64,000 nt of DNA from NCBI RefSeq assembly GCF_910596095.1, contig NC_056548.1, positions 8,953,151-9,017,150 on the forward strand, given 5' to 3'. A model generated the notes under the pieces. That model searched no databases. It was not told the origin of the DNA and was given only the letters and a program-made list of their open reading frames with translations. The first letter of the stretch is position 1; each line of letters starts with the position of its first letter. Source of the DNA: Thunnus maccoyii. Its lineage: Eukaryota; Chordata; Actinopteri; Scombriformes; Scombridae. The position numbers and the translations under genes are program-made. Shown here in pieces: positions 46,667-57,780 of this stretch.

Positions 46667-48000
46667 CTCAGCATGTCCTGGATGGCTCCAAATTAACTGT
46701 GAGTGGGACCTGCTGCTCCTCTGACCACCTCAGAATAGGATGGTCTACCTGGCTGGATCTTTCACTGTGGAGACGGTGGTGGTAATATGAAAGGTCTGGG
46801 AGGTGGCGAGGTCCTGGGTCTGGGGTTGGTTTTTGCAGAATGGGTATGGCTGATGCTCTCCTGAGGGAGGGGACGGAGGTCACCTCTTCCTTCAAACCAT
46901 CCAGTGCTCTATCCCTCTGCTTGAGTTCCTCTGTCAGAGCAAAAAGTTGAATCTTGAGGCTCTCTCTCTCCAGCTGCAGCTCCTCCAGAAGTTATTTTAG
47001 AGCATCAAGCTCTCTGCTGCGACTCTCTCTCTCGTGGTTTAGCTCTTTTACCTGCTCTGACAATGTTACAAGCTCTCTCCTCTAGCTCTCTTTCTCTTGC
47101 TGTAGCTCTCTCACTTGTTCTGTCAGAGTGAACAGGTCTTTCTTGTAGCTGTCTCTGTCTTTGAGTAATTGTTTTTGATGAGTTGTCTGTATGCTTTCTT
47201 GCTCTTTTCTCATCTGTTCCATTTGTTGTTGTTGTAAGAGCTGTGTTGAGTCTTTGTCTGTCTGATTCAAGACCATTTCCCTGAGCTGCACCAGCTCTAC
47301 TTCTAACTGGGTGAAGTGTCCCTTCAGGTCTGTAAAGGAGGTTTGATGTGGAGGGGTCAGGGTCTGCTCTGTGTCATCATAGTGCTCCCCCTTAGTTGGG
47401 ATGCATGAGACAGTTGGAGGGTCTGTGTCACTGACATAAGGCTGGAGAGGTGTTTTCTCTCTCTACTGGAGATTTAAATGCCTGGAAACTGTCCTGGAAA
47501 GGCTTCAGATGACCATGTTCCATGACTTTACCACTTCTATAAACACTGACAGGTGTCATTATGCTGTTAGAGCCCTCTGGGTCTCTGCTCTTTAACTGCC
47601 AGTACTCCCTGTAGCCCTTTTATTCCATTGTAGGGTGATGGTTGACAATGGCTCTGTGCCTGGTTTCAGGTCTGTCAGTGTAGAAGATGAGTTTACTAAT
47701 TTCTCAACTTTTAAAAAGATCAGCAGAAAGGATTTCTGGCTGTCCCTTAAGAAACTCCTGTCTAAATGTGCTTCTCCTTGTGTCATTTTTAATGTCTGGT
47801 GGGTAGTGTATGTTGATTATGTCACTCGTGCTCTGCTCTGGGCAGTATGGGAGGGTTGGCTGCTGTTTTGAATGGCTCATTGGTCAGGTTTCTTTGAATA
47901 CAAGTCTTTCCAATTGCCACAGTTAGCTGCCACTGATTCCAGCTGCCATTTTGGGGTTCCAAATGTCACTGTTTGACGTCAGCTCAAATGGCTTATCTGA
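46667..48000 (-). pseudogene. intronless coiled-coil protein pseudogene (unidentified)
   Basis: Reading leftwards from about 48000, one minus-strand frame can be followed for 1.3 kb. Pieces include SDKPFELTSNSDIWNPKMAA, MSHSKQQPTLPYCPEQS, RHRAIVNHHPTME-stop-KGYREYWQLKS, then (after a one-base frameshift near 47460) REKTPLQPYVSDTDPPTV and HFTQLEVELVQLREMVLNQT. A long Gln/Glu-rich heptad coiled coil follows (47290-46925: LLQQQQMEQMRKEQES, LTEQVRELQQEKES-stop, LSEQVKELNHERES). The tail is proline-rich and the terminal stop is near 46667. At least six in-frame stops make it dead. No introns are seen, so a processed copy is likely, though no poly(A) is visible. I do not recognise the parent gene. 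Confidence 0.65.
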
Positions 48001-48139
48001 GTTGTTCTTGGTAGTCTATTTGTAACACTTGAACAAACAACTATACTTTAAGGTTTCCAATAGTCTAGGGATGTTGTTTCTTATATTAGTTATATGTGGG
48101 CCTACTCACTCCCTTTTGAATATCTGTTGTTTGTTAATT

Positions 48140-48420
48140 TTCCTTCTGTTTCCTCTCTCCTAGTAACAAGCTCCTGCTAACAATGTACATATTTTAGTAT
48201 GTGTATTTTATTGTACTTCCATATCTTTAGTGTATTGTGGTTTTATGATAATGAAAGATGTATATTTTAATTACAATGTACATGTAAAGTCCAACTAGGG
48301 ACAGCTGAAATGAGTTGAAATTTTGCAATAGCTATAAACTCTCTGTGCAGCCCATCAGTTTCATGCTCTGTATTGGAACTATGTTGAATTGCATTGACCC
48401 TATCAAATAAATAAATTCAA
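48140..48420 (+). mobile_element. possible LINE 3' end
   Basis: A 3'-UTR-like sequence ending GACAGCTGAAATGAG..., AATAGCTATAAACTCTCTG, GAATTGCATTGACCCTATC, then AAATAAATAAATTC. The terminal (AAAT)n after 'TGCATTGACCCTATC' is like the tails of fish LINEs. No coding part is retained. Confidence 0.45.
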
Positions 48421-48689
48421 ACTCCTGCTACCTCTCGTCACTTTCTTTGGAGAATTTTCTTGATTTCTCTTGTTTTTCCTCTTGTCCTGTTTGACTTCCT
48501 TGTTGTCCTTGATCTTGTCTCTAATGTGTACAAATTTTTACTTTGTTCTTCTCAATTTAAAATGACAAAAATATATGCAAATCTAGGAGCTCATGTAGTA
48601 CATGTCTTCCCTGTCTTTGGAATTCTTAATACTATCACTACTTTGCTAGATATGTAAAAACTGTTGACCTGCTGTTGGTGAAGATAAAA

Positions 48690-49200
48690 AGTCAGTGGAT
48701 CACAAAAGTCAATAAGTTTCATCTTTTGGGATCTGTACCAAATTTCATGGCAATCAATCCAGTAGTTGTCAAGACATTTCATCAGTTTCACTAGTGAAGC
48801 GTGTTAGCATTCCAGCATTCGCTAATTAGCACTGAACACAAAGTACAGCTGGGATTATTGGACAAATTAAAATTTAGACCTGCCTGTGGTGCTAAAAGAG
48901 AAACGAAGGCATCACCAAAATATTAAAATTCATCCCGAGGGGGACATGAATGTCTGCACTAAATTTCATGGCAATCCATCCAATAGTTAAGACATCTAAC
49001 TCAAAACCAGAAATGTCAACCTCATGGTGGTACTGCAAGTAATGTCGGGGGATCACCATTGTCTTCAGGATTCATCTGCTGGGGACCATGAATGTCTGTA
49101 CAAAGTTTTATTGCAATCCATCCAATAATTGTTGAGATATTTCAGTCTGGACCAAAGTAGTGGACTGACCTACTGACCAACAGAGCACAGATCAACACTG
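48690..49200. repeat. tandem fish repeat 'ATGTCTGTAC-AATTTCATGGCAATCCATCCAATAGTT'
   Basis: Three units: TTTCATGGCAATCAATCCAG (48747), TTTCATGGCAATCCATCCAA (48963) and TTTTATTGCAATCCATCCAA (49108). Each is preceded by a GAATGTCTG-type word and followed by TAGTTG/TTGTTGAGACATTTCA. The last ends CAGTCTGGACCAAAGTAGTG. This is an abundant dispersed tandem-unit repeat of spiny-rayed fish. Non-coding. Confidence 0.75.
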
Positions 49201-49940
49201 CCACCTCTACAGCTGCACAGCTGGTGTGGCTAAAATCCCAACACTGTCCAAAGCCAGACAGAAAAAATACCCACTGTGTCTTTTTCTGCTCACACAGATG
49301 CAAACCTGCAAACCCAGGTTCACCAAACTCTCAATGAGTTAATGCAATGGGGAAAACACCACACTCCTGTGCAATGCAGGCTCCACTGAAAGTTAGCCAC
49401 AAGGGTAGGCAGGCAGGTTATTGCTTTAAGCCACTTCTGAATGTGAAGAGCATTAATGATATGGACAAAGCACTAAGGATCCTCACAAAGTTATTAACTG
49501 GCTCTTACCGCTGCACACTGCTGTTTCTGCCCGGTTCCAATCAGCAAGAGGAAGATGTACGACCACTGGCACTCCAGTCCTTCCACATGCAATCGCTTAA
49601 TCAGCTTAGTACAGGTTCCCCTGCACATACAGAGTGATTCAAGAGGTCTGTTGCCTTACCTATATTCAGATGGGTTTCCATTACATGCCCTTGACTGTCT
49701 GTAATTCATGTTTTGTTTAGAGATCTCATATCTGACAAGGCGAAAATCACATAGCAAAATTGTCAAGCTGGTGAGATAACACAAGTCAGCACCCGTGGTG
49801 AAATAAGTTTACATTTAGTGGCTGTTAATTTGTTTGTTATATTCTGGATGTTTGTCTGAGCTCTTATCATGCTTGTTGGCTTAAAAGCTGAAGTTTAAAG
49901 TTCATTCTTGACTTTGGAGACAGCAGTTAAGAAAACAACT
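49200..49940. other. gene-free sequence
   Basis: A 96-codon plus-strand frame (49347-49637) shows no domain and no splice context. Nothing supported. Confidence 0.35.
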
Positions 49941-50195
49941 TAAATCCTCTACTTAAGTAAAACTAGCAGAACCACAATTTAAACCTATATTACAAGTAAA
50001 AGTCCTGCATTAAGGTGTAAGCAGCAGTTTAATGGTGTAGCTAGTTGATGTGTAGCCAAGTTTTACATGAAATGGGTGGTTGCATCATATTTTGATAATC
50101 TTACTAAATACAAAGCAGTAGTATTGATGTTTCATGAGTATTTTATAAACTTTGAATGTAAAATCTTCATCAGCAAAGTAAGTAGTAACTATAGA
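49940..50195 (-). repeat. dispersed fish repeat 'ACTTAAGTA' family, copy F
   Basis: It contains TCCTCTACTTAAGTAAAAC, AAGTAAAAGTCCTGCATTAA, GGTGTAAGCAGCAGTTTAAT, TGCATCATATTTTGATAATC and AAGTAAGTAGTAACTATAG, in family order for the minus orientation. Confidence 0.7.
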
Positions 50196-50255
50196 CAGGG
50201 CTGCAGCCTGGATTTTTGAAATACTGGGGTTATGAGTTCAAATTCCCCCAGCAGA

Positions 50256-50271
50256 ACCCCCCCCTCCCCCC

Positions 50272-50302
<31 letters not shown>
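50256..50302. repeat. poly(C) tract followed by (CA)n
   Basis: C8, T, then about 24 C, then about 7 CA units. The homopolymer length is approximate. Confidence 0.9.
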
Positions 50303-50303
<1 letters not shown>

Positions 50304-50304
50304 T

Positions 50305-50925
50305 ATTATTATCACCCAATTATTGATTTAAATGTTTAATTGTCTTTTCTGCCTTCCTACATTATAGTCTAAATTTCTTTGAAATTCTTTCCAAGCCCTC
50401 TCTACACTTCTTTATGTGTTATTCTGGTAAAGATTACTGCATCCATTTAATTTAACAATGGGTTAGATGACTATGTTCAATGTGAAAAGTGGGTGTTCGT
50501 TGCCACAAACCCACAGATAATTATCACTCTGCAGGTCTGCTGCACTCCACAGAGCATTTAAGCATCTTTGAGCTATTTTTTTTGGTTTCATGGCCCACAA
50601 CTTATTATGTTGTTCACCCTCACTGCTCTAATCAGTGTTGTTTCCAGCCACAGTAAACCCACTGTACACTACACCATACACTGTACATTGTACAAGACAA
50701 TCTAGTGACTAGCAAGTTATGTTTACAGATCCCTTGTTATGGAGACTGTCCACTGATTACTGATTAAGACTTGAGATATTTGTTATGGATCGTGACAAAC
50801 AAACGATAAATGGAAGTGATGTAGTTGGGGATGTGAGTCGTCCCTTTTGAGCAATCGCTTTAGTTGAAACATTTTAAGTACATGCGGTTGTAAATACAAG
50901 TTTGGCAATGTGGAAACGGTTTTGG
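50305..50925. other. gene-free sequence
   Basis: No gene or repeat recognised. Confidence 0.35.
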
Positions 50926-51100
50926 CAATGGTGGAAGAAGTATTCAGATCCTTTACTTCGGTAGAATAGCAATGTCACACTTTAAAACCATTCAATTAAA
51001 AGTAAAAGCCATTTTTTTGGGATTTTTGGATTATTATTACTGATGCATCACTGTATAAGCAGCACTTTAACCCTAACAAACCCTTAATAGCTTTCTTTTA
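50925..51100 (-). repeat. dispersed fish repeat 'ACTTAAGTA' family, copy G
   Basis: It starts GGTGGAAGAAGTATTCAGAT then CCTTTACTTCGGTAGAA, continues AATTAAAAGTAAAAGCC and ATTATTACTGATGCATCACT then GTATAAGCAGCACTTTAA. Confidence 0.7.
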
Positions 51101-51479
51101 GCCTGAAAGTTTATGACTTTTCCTAAAGTGACCCAGAATAAACAAAAATGGAAACATTTCAATTTTTTTTTATATTTACACAGCTTTTTTTGAACTTAGA
51201 GAGGCTTCCCGGTTAAATTTGACCCATATTTACTCAGAAATACAAAAATCACCATGCAAAAATCATGATGTATATATAAATATAGTGTGATTGTGAATGT
51301 TTTTTCTCCTTAAACAAATAATGTAAAACCTAAAGATTACACTCTCTCTGCTCTCTGACAGCTTCATTAAGGATTAATCACCCTTTTATTAATGACTGAT
51401 GTAATATTTATGAATAAAAATAGATTTGTGGTTCAGACATTTGCTATAATGATTAATTATGAGGGGTCAGAATATGAAC

Positions 51480-51755
51480 ATAATGTAAAGGTTAATGTTT
51501 TAGCTGGTCACAGTGGAGCTAATTTTAGTAGGACTTGTTGACTGTTGGTTCAGTCTATAAACCATCAGCCTATTATTAGGATTCATATTTTATAATTTGT
51601 ATAAAATTTGAATCATACAATTATTATATGTTTTGCATTTAAAAGCCTGATCTTCAAAGTAACTAGTAAAGACAGTATATATTTCAAATATAGCTGAGTA
51701 AAAGGTATATTTGCCTCTGCAATGTAGTGAAGTAGAAGTATAAATAAAATGGAAA
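51480..51755 (-). repeat. dispersed fish repeat 'ACTTAAGTA' family, copy H
   Basis: It contains TTTTAGCTGGTCACAGTGG, AGCTAATTTTAGTAGGAC, TTATATGTTTTGCATTTAAA, AAAGTAACTAGTAAAGACAG and GTAGTGAAGTAGAAGTATAA, then AATAAAATGGAAATAC. Confidence 0.7.
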
Positions 51756-51756
51756 T

Positions 51757-52955
51757 ACACTGAAAAAATGTAACTTGTTGTTTCAACTTACAAATATGAG
51801 CTGCCTTAAAATTTTAGGTTAAGTCAGCAAATATAAGTAGTTCTTCTAACACCACCAAAAGTTATCTTCACTAAATATTGCATGCTGTGTAAACCCCTTG
51901 TCTTTGTCTGGTGGATTTAGATGTTAACTTACTGAACTGCTCGGGTAGTTGTTTGAAACTGCAAATCTAATTTAGATTAAATTTGGTTTGTATTTATATT
52001 TTCTTAATTTTAACAGTCAGTTTTTCATTTGACACAAAAGAACTTACAGCTATAGTTGCTGCTGTTGATAATGTAAAACGCTGATCTCAGTGACCTTATT
52101 ATCATACGAGTGGACGGGGTAGGGACTGAGTTCAATACTAACCTTCATCATAGTTTGCATTGTTTTTATAGTTATGAAAAGAAACAGCCGTGACTTATTT
52201 TAATAAATATTAAAGACATACAGAAAGTTTTTCTCCCCCAAAAGCGTAGTTTTGTAGAAACGACCTTCAGAGTGTGTAAATCTGAAAACACAGACATGAC
52301 ATTGTGAACGGCGAAAACCGAGATTTGTGGAAATGGTGAAACGGCATTTTCGTGTGGAAGAAACACAACAACAATAATAACAATGGTGGATGGCTTCATG
52401 TGAGTGTTGTTCTCTTTATTGTCTGCTTTGACAGCTTGTTTAGAGTTAAACGTAGCTATCTACCACCTTTCTCTCGCTGAAACTGTTGTATTCTGTTCAC
52501 AATAAACAAAATGTCAGGAAGCGGCTGTGAAAACGGAAACAGTATACTGTTCTTCTTCTTCGGTGGTTTTCTGTGACCGACTTGCTCGTCTGTCTTTCGG
52601 AATTACCCGTTTTAGCGTTTTAATGTGGACGGAGGTATTTGCAGAAAAGAGCTGAAACTCCAGCTGTAGACGCATGTCATTTTTGCTCAAATTTAGCTGG
52701 TTTATTGTAGACATAGTAAAAATTTATTGAGTTGAGTGAACTCGCATTCATCTTACGTTCATTCAACTCATTATTTCAATTTAAAAAGAGCTCAAGTCAG
52801 AAGAGCTCATAAATATGAGTTCTGAAATGGTACTGAAACAAAAAAACGTGAAATTTTGAGTTGAATTAACTTGAAATTATATACTTAAGTTATGTTAATG
52901 AAAAAATATCAGTTGATTCCACTAAACTCCTGTATCATGTTTTACAGTGCACTCA
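51757..52955. mobile_element. non-autonomous DNA transposon-like unit
   Basis: The left end ACACTGAAAAAATGTAACTT and right end ATCATGTTTTACAGTGCACT are roughly inverted (CACTGTAAAA-type termini, common in fish). The interior has the GAAAACACAGACATGACATTG, GAAATGGTGAAACGGCATTT and TTAGCGTTTTAATGTGGACGG words that I associate with one fish repeat. Small frames at 52172-52714 are artefacts. It could be two nested elements. Confidence 0.5.
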
Positions 52956-53209
52956 AATAAAGCACAAGTACTTATTGCGATTGTGTGTGGTTGCTTTCCA
53001 GTATTTGATGCAGTAGCTAAATCCTCATACATCCTCAAAGTGCGATGTATTTAATAACGTTGTGATCTTAAGACTAATTGTGTGACATATTTCTAATATT
53101 TTAAACTTTTCACTCAGTCCACAGCCGATCAGCTTTACAGAACCTCTGTGTATAAATCTGTCTTTCAGTGGCCCTGGGAATACATCTTGCTATATTACTC
53201 CCCCTCCTC

Positions 53210-53425
53210 CATTTCATGACACCATCCCTGCCCCCCACCTTCAGCTGACTGCACCTGTCACCTGGGGGCCTCTGCCTACATTCAGGATCAATTTACATAA
53301 CCTCATTTAGCAGTTCACAAATCAGAGCCATTAAGAGCTACTAACAGGAACCAAGGGTTCTAATTTAGCTTGCCTTTCACAGTGGGAAAATTGTTCAGTT
53401 CAGGCCTACAAATAAAGATTCAGGT
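53210..53425. promoter_or_regulatory. candidate conserved non-coding element
   Basis: Complex block (CTGCACCTGTCACCTGGGGG, AATTTACATAACCTCATTTAG, AGAGCCATTAAGAGCTACTA, GTTCTAATTTAGCTTGCC). First clearly non-repeat block right of the transposon-dense stretch. Confidence 0.35.
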
Positions 53426-53880
53426 CTTAGCTTTGATTGTTGATTGTGATGGTAAATGTACAGATGATTAGAACAGATTTTTCCTCCCTGTATTGATTTC
53501 CTGCCAAAACACAGCAGGCACTGGTCCTGCACTGGGAAACCACTGGAGGAGGTGAGCGCTTAAAGGGAGACATTGATATGTACATATATTAAGTGATTTA
53601 AGTATAAAATATTTAATAAAATCATAAACATGCAGTGGTTGTCTGCAGGGCTGTTGATGTTAAGATGATCTATCAATCATTTACTGGCTTTACTGTGTAT
53701 TATATTATTATTTTGACAATTATATTATCCAAAGACTCAATCAAGGATTTAATGATTAATTCATTTAACAATTTATTTACAGTAACTTAACACTTTGTCA
53801 TTTTTGATTCCACTACACACATTAGACAGTATCCATCAAATCATTTAAAGGATTTGCTTGAGACTTAAACGCTTCTATTT
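53425..53880. other. gene-free AT-rich sequence
   Basis: No gene or repeat recognised. Confidence 0.35.
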
Positions 53881-54310
53881 ACATTCGTGAGGCAACGTGA
53901 CAGTAGCAAAAACCAATTCAGACAGCCGTGAATAGCTAAAGTCAAGAGCTGAAAAATTATTTTCAATCTGCATTCAATTTGGCAAAGATGGGGCTCATAG
54001 AATAAAGAGGCTGATTCAAATTTCCACTTGTTCACCACTAAACTTGGTGGTACGGCATTGCGAACGTGTGCTTTTTAGGGGGCATTTTTTGGGGGAGCAT
54101 GTTTAATTAATCAACAAATCAGCCCTCTCTTCTCGGTGGCGTTCCAGACACATATGTTTGCACTTCAGGCTGTAGCATAAGGAGGAGGCTCTGCATGAGA
54201 TGCATCCAGCCGCCTACAGATTTTGTCTACTGCTGTTGCAAAATGTGATTGCATAACATCAGTCATCAGCAGGCAGATAAGAGCTTCAATAACAGTAGGC
54301 CCATAGAGTT
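53880..54310. promoter_or_regulatory. candidate conserved non-coding element
   Basis: Long complex block (CAATCTGCATTCAATTTGGC, GCATGTTTAATTAATCAACA, GCGTTCCAGACACATATG, GATTGCATAACATCAGTCATC, GCAGGCAGATAAGAGC) with TAATTA, a CATATG E-box and a GATA-type core. No coding frame. Confidence 0.38.
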
Positions 54311-55040
54311 TGCAAAGTTATATAGAGGATATATACACTGCAAGACCCAGACGCATTGGATTGACTGTATGTAAGCTCTGGGGGTCAAGTCACACAAAAA
54401 TGAAAATGTTTATGAGGTGTGATTCAGTAAAGTGCCCCTGTCCAGCTTTGGTCTGGCTCGTTTTTAGTCGTTTCACTTGAGGATAATTTATTACAAGTGT
54501 GCAGAGCAGGTCTATGTGGGGGTTGGGATTTAGCAGAATGGTGCTTGAAAATGCTATAGCAACCAACAAGAGGTTGTGGGCCTTTGGTAAAAGCAACTCT
54601 GATTGTGTAAAAAAGGAGATAAGATAGCATACTGATCGTGATGGTGAAACATGTTAACTCAGTTAAACAACAAAGTTCAGGTCGTTTTTTTTTGTTTTAA
54701 AGCAATTAGGCAGTCTAAAACAAATGAATGAGTGTTGCATAAATTGCTTTTTGAATATATGGATGGACAACATGGAGTTTTTAAGTTGTTTTAAATGGAC
54801 TTCAGGCAATTTTAACCCAAATATGGACAGTTTAGAAGTTGAACAGTGCATCCCAGCTCTCTTAAAACTGCTCTCAATCCAAAAAAGTCTCAGTTGAGCA
54901 AGATTAAATGCTAAAAAGAGACTTGGACCAAAGCCAGTGTCTTGTCCATCACTCCTTAAAATAGGACAAGGGGGGAGACAACTGTTGTTGCTGTGTAGCC
55001 TAGACGAATTACTTTTAATGAACATGTAATTAATGGAAAT
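54310..55040. other. gene-free 0.7 kb
   Basis: A 120-codon minus-strand frame (54663-55025) has no recognisable features. I see nothing supported. Confidence 0.35.
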
Positions 55041-55340
55041 AGACTGAACGGTCTCAAAGCAAACAACGATTCTAATTGATTTGCATTTCCCCCCTTTTTT
55101 TGGCGCTCCGATTCCCTTTGTCCGGCGTCTCTATTGATTACCCGCTATGTGTATCGCTCCGCATGTGTTTTCCTTCATTAAGAGATAACGGGTTCCTGAT
55201 TACTCCCATCCCTGGGTTTAATGTTGCTTAATGTCTACTTTGTTCCCGTGTCATGTCGGAGGGCAGCGAGAATAATGAGAGAGTGGGTGGGCCGTGATTG
55301 GCCTGCAGTAAGGCAATATAGTGTTTAGGACGCCGGCTGC
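55040..55340. promoter_or_regulatory. candidate enhancer with POU octamer
   Basis: Complex block with an exact octamer ATTTGCAT (55079-55086) in TCTAATTGATTTGCATTTCC, then TCTATTGATTACCCGC, CATTAAGAGATAACGGGTTCC and GGTTTAATGTTGCTTAATG. It has several CpGs and no reading frame. It lies on the expected nkx2-1 side of mbip. Confidence 0.42.
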
Positions 55341-55451
55341 AAGGGGATCAGTGGAGAGGTTAGAAAAGCAGAACCTTTGAGCTGGCTGAGACGCAGCATG
55401 TGGTCTCCGGGTCCGATTCACTCTCACTTACACTGGTGTTTTCTGCTAAAC

Positions 55452-55455
<4 letters not shown>

Positions 55456-55482
<27 letters not shown>
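55456..55482. repeat. T27 homopolymer
   Basis: 27 consecutive T. Read on the minus strand it could be the poly(A) of a retroposon, but no retroposon body is recognised. Confidence 0.9.
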
Positions 55483-55714
55483 ACCACCAACACCTGACAC
55501 TCCTTCATGCCTGTCAGCCTGACATCCCTGAGATGCTTTGGACGGCGAGTGTTTAACATAAATGTGCCTCCATGTATATAAGCCCCTTCTGTCGATTTCC
55601 GTTCATTCAGTCTCCAAATTGACCAAGTAACAAATCACATAGGATAGACTATATCCTTACGATTCAGCAACCGGAATAACATACAGTGACAATTGGCCTA
55701 AAAAGAGAACTACC

Positions 55715-55980
55715 GCGTTGTGAACAGAATTGCATGTTAGCTGATTGTTAATTTAAGCGGCTCGCACTGGCTAATTATGTCGGCACAGCCAAGCCATTTG
55801 CATGATGGACCAGCCACCTGCCTGAAGGCGCTGCCAGGGCAAACTATGTAATTACTGAACAGCAGTGGGGCAATTTTTGACTGTCGCCCCTTTTGTGTCA
55901 CATGAATTCCTCCTAATGACATATTTCATTAGGGGGGCAAATATCACCCCTCCTCTTGGTTGCCGAACAAAACATGCAAG
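55715..55980. promoter_or_regulatory. strong candidate enhancer with POU octamer and homeodomain sites
   Basis: Unrepetitive block with TGATTGTTAATTTAAGCGGC, CACTGGCTAATTATGTCGG, octamer ATTTGCAT (55796-55803), CCACCTGCCTG E-box, GTAATTAC (55848-55855), and CCTAATGACATATTTCATTAGG, whose ends form an inverted CCTAATGA repeat. No reading frame. This is the most enhancer-like block in the right flank by motif density. Confidence 0.45.
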
Positions 55981-56325
55981 TCTCAACAGGTCCTAATATA
56001 GGCTACAGGACCTATTTACATCCACCTCCACCCTGTGTTTGTATTAACCTGCAGTTATGTGCGTCTTTGCTGTGAGTTAAATGGACGGTCGTGCCTTTTC
56101 TCAGCTCGGCTCGCGCTTTGCTCGGGTTAAAATGGACTAGGCCTTTTCTTAAAGAAGTGATTGCACCCTGAACTCATTAAGCTGTCAAATGTCTAGGCTT
56201 TGGGATCTTGATTGCTTATTGTGTAGCAACATTCAAGGAATTTTTTTTTTTTTAGTCTGCAAAGAGACGTAACCCACTAACAGGAAAAATCGATCGACAA
56301 CTGGATTTAGGACGGTTCCTTTAAG
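55980..56325. other. gene-free sequence
   Basis: Complex in part (56060-56170 has CpGs). No gene. Confidence 0.3.
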
Positions 56326-56720
56326 TTTTCACGCACTCTAAAAATCAATTGATTTAAATTTTATCCAGTTTGGGTCAATATAACAGCAACACAATACTGG
56401 GCTAAAGTTACCCAGAAAGCCACTCAGGACCATTTCTCTACCCTTTTTTAAATCATTATTATTATTTTATTGTTGGGTTATTTACTCAAACTAAAGCTCG
56501 TTATAATCTGCTCTTTTTAAACTCAAGCCTACATGTCACGGTTTGTTTTTGATTGTTAATAACTTGTGTATCTATTGAATGTCATATGCACAAGAAATTT
56601 GTGACAGTTATCAGATAAAGCTTATTGTGTGTAACACTGAGTGAAAATAAGATATTTCTACTGGGTAAAGTTTACCCATAAATGTGTGTCTAAAGTTTTA
56701 TTATTGGATTTATGTATTTA
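56325..56720. repeat. 'CACTCTAAAAA..GGGTCAATATAAC' repeat
   Basis: It begins CACGCACTCTAAAAATCAAT, continues AGTTTGGGTCAATATAACAG and ACAATACTGGGCTAAAGTTA then CCCAG. It has TACTGGGTAAAGTTTACCCAT near 56660. I know this combination (CACTCTAAAAA then TGGGTCAATATAACCC) from a small fish DNA transposon. Confidence 0.5.
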
Positions 56721-57235
56721 TTTTAACAATAACTCAAATCAAAAACATTCATGAGCCACAAAGCACCATTACTGTAGCCTATTATTCCGCGCATGTTGAC
56801 CAAAAAACGATATATAGGTCTATTTATTAATGTTATAGGCTACTTACTTTTCAGCATTTCCTTGCCCTACAGTATAATTACACTATTGTTATAATATTAT
56901 CTTGATATTGTGGAACATTTCTTTTTGTTCACTCTAAAACTGTTATATATTTTCTACATGCTTTCGTGTTTATCGCATACGCATCAGTTTAAATTCACTT
57001 TAGGTCTTGCATTTTGAAGGCGATGGCCTCGGACTATTCAAAGCGTCATTAAAGGGAAGAGAAGTTATCTCTGCGGGCCTATAGAGCGAGCAGCGGGACC
57101 CGGGTCGGTCTGGAGGGTTTGGTGTTAACGGGGTTAGTGATGGCTCGTTGGTTTCTAAAGGACTCCTGCTGGTACTGTACACAGACATGACAACTCAGCT
57201 TTTAGTCTGGTTCTCGCTTAATTGGCATGTTTAAC
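56720..57235. other. gene-free; GC-balanced block at 57000-57190
   Basis: AT-rich followed by a CpG-containing complex block (GAAGGCGATGGCCTCGG, GAGCGAGCAGCGGGACCCGG). The block could be regulatory. The 62-codon minus-strand frame across it has no support. Confidence 0.3.
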
Positions 57236-57275
57236 GGGCGCACGCACACGCACGCGCACGCACAAACACACACAC
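57235..57275. repeat. degenerate (CA)n/(CG) tract
   Basis: GCGCACGCACACGCACGCG followed by CACACACACA. Confidence 0.85.
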
Positions 57276-57469
57276 ATTCTTGAATTTCTATCCTTGTGAG
57301 GAATTTCTATATACTTATTCACTTATTGGGGTTACACCAGCCAATCACGTTGGTATAATCTATCCTAATCCAAATGTTCATTTAAATTCCAACTAAACTT
57401 AAAGTTGGTAGAATTTAAGGTTAAAAATCTTGAAATTATGCTCCAGTTTGGAGACAAAAGACTGAAATA

Positions 57470-57780
57470 TGCAAATAAAAACAAATGTATGGTGTTATAT
57501 TTGGTGGCAACCTGTGGAGCATTGGGAGGACTCATATGTAAAACTAATTTAGCATTAAACTGAATCCAACCTATCTAAACCCACATTTGGATTATGCTGC
57601 TGGTGTCTGGGGTCCAAAAATGCTTTTAAAAGAATCCAAAACTGATAAATTAGGCTGTATTTTGATGGGATACAAAAGTTTGCACTAGTTCGGATCATTA
57701 TGGGTGACATGTGGCGGTGGCCCTGCAGGGTATGTAGGATGCATTTCTGGAAAAAGCCTGATAGAGACGCATGAAAGCAG
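57470..57780 (+). mobile_element. LINE C-terminal fragment
   Basis: Broken plus-strand frames read PHLDYAAGVWGPK (about 57580-57620) and YFDGIQKFALVRIIMGDMW then RWPCRVCRMHFWK (about 57657-57755). These correspond to the C-terminal LGVHKFAP..GDMGW..C..R segment of fish LINE ORF2-type proteins. Stops and frameshifts show that it is dead. Confidence 0.55.
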
